Of a DNA stretch of 64,000 nt, positions 60,568-64,000 are shown piece by piece (positions within the stretch are counted from its first letter, which is position 1; each line of letters starts with the position of its first letter). The DNA comes from Durusdinium trenchii. Its lineage: Eukaryota; Sar; Dinophyceae; Suessiales; Symbiodiniaceae. The translations under genes were made by a program, and so were the position numbers. Below the pieces are notes generated by a model. The model worked only from the letters and a program-made list of their open reading frames with translations, was not told where the DNA came from and did no database searches. The stretch spans positions 1,524,455-1,588,454 of the forward strand of contig CAXAMN010026694.1 in the NCBI GenBank assembly GCA_963970005.1. The letters are read 5' to 3'.

Positions 60568-61534
60568 AACTCAGAGCGGAGGCTAACTTTTAATGATAGC
60601 TAGGAAGTGAAGATACTTCTGATCACAGTTGATACTTTGCTTCCAAGCTTGACTTTAAGTTGCCAGGCTGAAGTTTTAATGAATTCTGGTTTGCAACAAG
60701 GAGAAACTTTTTGTCAAAGAAGATACTCCTGCATTCCAGGTTTATATGCTTTAGCATGCAGATAGATACAGTTTACTAAACGGTTATTATCTGCAGGTAG
60801 GTATGGACAGTTTTCCAGAACTGATGATAACTACCACAGCCGCTCTTTTGAAGTGACCTCTAATGGACAACCATTCATGGTTGATGATTAAGTCATTTCA
60901 TAAGTTTGCATTTGTAGTGCAAGTTTTGTACATACATTTGCCGGTGTCTCCTTCCTTTCTGTTTTTGATGTCAATGAGAGAGAGTCCTTTTGACGCAGTT
61001 TAATTTTGTATAAGTCCTGTGTATGGAAGCGGCCGAGACCACTTTTCGAGAAGACTATTCCTCGGACCGAGAGTTGACGCTCCTTGCATTTTGCAAGGCA
61101 TCTTAATTCATTGCAATTTGTGCGGTCTTGAATTTTTAGTTCTTCGTTACGCGAGTGTCGTTTACTGCTTTTACAGGTCTCTGTGCAAGAAAGCCGCTTT
61201 CCTTTGACTTTAAGTTCTTTGAAGCTCTGGCTATTTTAAGGGCTATTGAGCGCCGGTACATGGTATCTTCGCCGGTGAACGATACAGTCTCCAGCCGAGA
61301 TACATTGTCTTTGACTTTGTATTTGAGGTGAGTCAGCTATTGCTCCCTCACTGTATTTAGTATACCTAGAGATTACCTTTTCTAAAGTGTGAAACACACT
61401 GGAATTGGTAAGTACAGGGCACCGTGGTTTCCTTTTAAGCTTACTAGAGCTTGCTGGACTGTTTTAGCCTTACGGTAGAAAAATAGTGTGCGACATACGC
61501 AATAGGCTGGAGTGGACATGAATTTTGTGCCTGC
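60568..61534 (+). other. Non-coding 3' region of the copia element
   Basis: About 970 bp between the last ORF and the 3' LTR. AT-rich, with no ORF of note and no clear polypurine tract immediately before the LTR. Confidence 0.6.
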
Positions 61535-61681
61535 TGAAATGTAGAGCCTACTTGTACAGGTTCCACTCCAGTGGCCTATCTAGTGTGTCCATGCTTGACT
61601 GCCATAAGGCTCAAGAGACAAGAGGATAAGACTCTGCGCATAAAAGACACCTCAACCGTGTACGCCCTAGTCACTCTTTCA
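61535..61681 (+). repeat. 3' LTR of the giant copia element
   Basis: 147 bp, TGAAATG...CTTTCA. It lacks the 13-bp insert of the 5' LTR and otherwise differs by one base. The spliced-leader-like GCCATAAGGCTCAAG is at 61601-61615. Confidence 0.9.
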
Positions 61682-61688
61682 CCCCCTG

Positions 61689-61700
61689 CCCCCCCCCCCC
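61689..61700 (+). other. C12 homopolymer before the second copia element
   Basis: Twelve C directly precede TGTGTTTAG, the likely first bases of the next LTR. This parallels the C12 before the first element. Confidence 0.7.
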
Positions 61701-61968
61701 TGTGTTTAGTAGGGTCCTGGTTCCCCTAGGCGTGTCTACGCTATACGTGTGTAGCACCTGTTCTTGTACATATCCTAGTTTGTAGCTCTTCAGTCCGCTT
61801 CCGACTTAATTCATTTGGCTCAAGACTTCGTAGCCCAATACTGCATTCACTGCCATAGAAAAGGTGTGCTTCGACGCCGCTCGCACACCTTACGCACTCG
61901 TGTGACTGCTTGGTGTTTCGATCAGGTCCAGTTAGTCAACTGCCACTTCTGGGGGAACTTACCCCTCA
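61701..61968 (+). repeat. Probable 5' LTR of a second copia element
   Basis: The left end is inferred as TG after the C run. The right end is inferred as CA three bases before the primer site. About 268 bp, unlike the first LTR in sequence except for CATTTGGCTCAAGA (61812-61825), close to the spliced-leader 3' end. The matching 3' LTR is outside the window, so the limits are provisional. Confidence 0.6.
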
Positions 61969-61971
61969 AAG

Positions 61972-61983
61972 TGGTAGCGGAGC
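61972..61983 (+). promoter_or_regulatory. Primer binding site of the second copia element
   Basis: TGGTAGCGGAGC, identical to the site at 46442-46453. Confidence 0.8.
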
Positions 61984-62089
61984 TTGTGTCTCCTGCTTCG
62001 CATTGGTCGATTTTGCCTTCGTGCCGAATCGTCCGATATTCCGGACAGGGGACAACCAAGTAAGTCACTTGTCAGCAAACATTTAGACC

Positions 62090-64000
62090 ATGGTCCAGAT
62101 CTTTAACATAGATACGGACAAAGAGCATGACAGCGACATGTCCGAAGTGACAGATCCAGAAGAAGCTTTCGCAGCTCAGGGTTCGCGTCATCGCCATCAA
62201 CAAGGAAGGTCCTCGAGTTCGACATACCGGACGTACGAGGCACAGCCATCAGCAGGTGTCAAGATGACGCCAAAAATTCCTCCGTCATTTGATGGACAGT
62301 CATCCTGGTTCGAGTTTGAAGATTTGATTGATGACTGGGTGAACATCACCACATTAAGCGCCGAGAAATTAGGCCCATCATTGAAGAACGCTCCAACCGG
62401 AAACGCCGAATACTACAAGAAAATGCTCGACAATGAACAGCTTCGTCATGAAAGAAACGGTATTACGTATTTCAAGGAGACGTTGCGCCCGTACTTTGTC
62501 AAGGGAGCAAATCATGTTTTTCTTTGGCGTTTCATGCAGCTCTTCAGGACCTGGCGCGGAAACGGGGAATTTGTCAGCTGGATCGCTCGTTTTGAAGTCG
62601 CTAGCAAGAAAGTCATGGAAGCCTTTATGGGCTTGTTAGATCTTTCGACTGTTCCACAGCCTGATGATTTCAACTTTACTGATATCCTCTCGCAACAGCA
62701 GTACATGCTACTTCAAGGACTTCAAGATCCCGCAGAAAGAAGAGAAGCTGCAGAAAGAATCCGTACTGAACACATTGATGCCTTGAAACAAGCACATCGT
62801 GACACCTTTCCATTGTCTGACAACCTAATGTCACTTATTTTCCTAGTTCAGTCGGATCTCAACGAACAGCAAAGAGAAAGGTTTGTAGCCAGCATGGCCT
62901 TGCGTCCGATCAACATGAACAACTACACATACTTAGGTGTCAAAGGCTTATTCCTTGATCTCTTTTGCGGAACCGCCACAGGAACTGCCGATCCTTCGAT
63001 CCGCAGGCAAAGAAGATCCACTTTCCTTGTCCTCGACGAAGGAGACTTGGAAGAAGAATCTGGATACTGGGTGATGGATCAAGAAACAGGCGAAGAAGGA
63101 TTTGTGAGTTTGTTCTCAGAGTCCGAATTTTGGGTGTTAGCAGCCAAAGGAGGATACACCCGTAGGAGAATCCATGGTAGACGATTCAGAAAACCATTCA
63201 AAGGCGGCAAGGGAAAAGGCCGCGGAAAAGGAAGAAGACCCGGCTTTGTCAGCCGTAGAGGCAAAGGTGCAGGGGCACACTATGCAGAGTACCCTGACAA
63301 CTCAGGTTTCTATGGAAAAGGCAAGAAAGGAAAGAAAGGTGGAAAGAAAGGATTCAAGGGAAAGGATGCATTCAAAGGCAAAGGAAAAAGCAAGCAACAG
63401 AATCCCTTTCAACAATCCAATGTTGCAACCACCGAAGAGCCTTCATCAGCTCAACCATCCACTAATGCCGAAGAAACCTGGAGTGCACATGAAGCAAACT
63501 GGTCATGGGACTCATATGGATACCACACAGACCAGTACTATCCTGAAGATGTCTGGCAGGCAAATGAAGCCACACGGCAACAATGGACATACTTTGCGGA
63601 CGGACAGACGGACAGACCACAAGATGAAGAGCACCGTAGCTCAGAGACAAGGCCTGGCCAGATGAACCAGTCAGCAGATTTCCGATATAACGGAACACCT
63701 GCAGAAGAAATGACTGGTGAAGAACATGTTTCACATCAGTATCACCTAAACCCTGCCGGTAGCAGTACAGACTACCGACATTCCGGTTGTTCTGAAGTGA
63801 TTGATCCACGCTTCTGTTCTTCTTTTGTCAACTTTGACGATGGATTTCACCATTCTTTGCTTTCTGAATACATCGACTTGAGGTACAGTCCGACCTACGT
63901 GATCATTGACAGCGGCTGTACCAGAGCAATGGGTTCAAGGACCGCCATTATGCGTCTAGTGAAGGCATGTAAGAGACACTACAATGCATCCAAGATTGAT
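62090..64000 (+). CDS. gag-pol: Copia Gag-protease polyprotein, C-terminus cut by window edge
   Basis: Translated by hand: 637 codons from the ATG at 62090 with no stop up to base 64000. Gag homology to the first element spans residues about 58-300 (IPPSFDGQSSWFEFEDLIDD, LRPYFVKGANHVFLWRFMQL, RSTFLVLDEGDLEEESGYW). A Lys/Gly/Arg region follows (GGKGKGRGKGRR, then GKGKKGKKGGKKGFKGKD), with no zinc knuckle. The protease starts at YVIIDSGCTRAMGSR near the right edge with the normal D-S-G triad. Unlike the first element, this part reads in one frame, which helps to place the frame breaks there. Integrase, RT and RNase H are expected beyond the window. Confidence 0.85.
   Translation, partial: MVQIFNIDTDKEHDSDMSEVTDPEEAFAAQGSRHRHQQGRSSSSTYRTYEAQPSAGVKMTPKIPPSFDGQSSWFEFEDLIDDWVNITTLSAEKLGPSLKNAPTGNAEYYKKMLDNEQLRHERNGITYFKETLRPYFVKGANHVFLWRFMQLFRTWRGNGEFVSWIARFEVASKKVMEAFMGLLDLSTVPQPDDFNFTDILSQQQYMLLQGLQDPAERREAAERIRTEHIDALKQAHRDTFPLSDNLMSLIFLVQSDLNEQQRERFVASMALRPINMNNYTYLGVKGLFLDLFCGTATGTADPSIRRQRRSTFLVLDEGDLEEESGYWVMDQETGEEGFVSLFSESEFWVLAAKGGYTRRRIHGRRFRKPFKGGKGKGRGKGRRPGFVSRRGKGAGAHYAEYPDNSGFYGKGKKGKKGGKKGFKGKDAFKGKGKSKQQNPFQQSNVATTEEPSSAQPSTNAEETWSAHEANWSWDSYGYHTDQYYPEDVWQANEATRQQWTYFADGQTDRPQDEEHRSSETRPGQMNQSADFRYNGTPAEEMTGEEHVSHQYHLNPAGSSTDYRHSGCSEVIDPRFCSSFVNFDDGFHHSLLSEYIDLRYSPTYVIIDSGCTRAMGSRTAIMRLVKACKRHYNASKID

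Larger units (their letters stand above)
46281..61681 (+). mobile_element. Complete 15.4-kb Ty1/copia retrotransposon with extra KptA-like and EEP-like genes
   Basis: It is bounded by direct LTRs starting TG and ending CA (160 and 147 bp; one substitution plus a 13-bp gap) and flanked by CCCCC on both sides. A tRNA-type primer site follows the 5' LTR. Coding order is Gag, protease, integrase, RT, RNase H (copia order), then about 5.3 kb with two additional proteins before a roughly 970-bp non-coding 3' region. Usual copia elements are about 5-10 kb, so this is large. Near-identical LTRs point to recent insertion, although three frame breaks occur in the coding part. No clear polypurine tract is visible before the 3' LTR. 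Confidence 0.9.
61701..64000 (+). mobile_element. Second Ty1/copia element, 3' part outside the window
   Basis: LTR, primer site and Gag-protease reading frame are in the same order and orientation as the 15.4-kb element. It begins 20 bp after the first element ends. Its Gag is clearly related but diverged, so it is a different family and not a tandem copy. Confidence 0.85.

Overview
The window looks like nuclear DNA of a dinoflagellate, most likely a Symbiodiniaceae-type species. The evidence is (1) an intron-rich gene whose introns start with GC or GA and sit between AG|G exon borders, (2) Ty1/copia Gag proteins with Lys-Gly (KGKG) tails in place of zinc knuckles, (3) a tyrosine-recombinase (DIRS-like) retroelement carrying a C5-cytosine-methyltransferase-like domain, and (4) matches to the 3' end of the dinoflagellate spliced leader inside two LTRs. 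Genus and species cannot be fixed from sequence alone. There is one 10-N assembly gap at 40037-40046.

Layout. 1-3080 (minus strand): a retroelement with Gag-like ORFs and a reverse transcriptase that runs off the left edge. 4628-5460 (minus, perhaps extending to about 6028): a spliced gene for a Gly-Tyr-Pro-Gln repeat protein, with five exons reconstructed here. 6-20 kb: mostly non-coding, with simple repeats, small tandem duplications, a dispersed TACTAGTA family and one weakly supported multi-exon gene. 20786-23359 (minus): a single-exon gene fusing an F-box, a degenerate CDK-like kinase domain and a cyclin fold. 25073-33127 (minus): a DIRS-like retroelement region (tyrosine recombinase, Gag-like protein, methyltransferase-RT-RNase H). 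34891-36228 (minus): a probable membrane-anchored glycosyltransferase-like protein. 38-46 kb: repeats, a large trinucleotide inverted repeat and a diverged tandem duplication.

46281-61681 is a complete 15.4-kb Ty1/copia element. It has short (160/147 bp) almost identical LTRs, a tRNA primer site, Gag, protease, integrase, RT and RNase H. Between pol and the 3' LTR it also carries about 5.3 kb of extra coding sequence: a KptA/Tpt1-like RNA 2'-phosphotransferase protein and an endonuclease/exonuclease/phosphatase (EEP)-fold protein in the same frame, separated by a single TAG. A second, related copia element starts at 61701 and continues past the right edge (LTR, the same primer site, Gag, protease). 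Both copia elements begin directly after a run of 12 C.

The strongest candidate for something undescribed is the KptA-EEP cargo of the giant copia element. The next is the F-box/pseudo-CDK/cyclin fusion. Most other long reading frames are shadows or repeat-driven and are left out.
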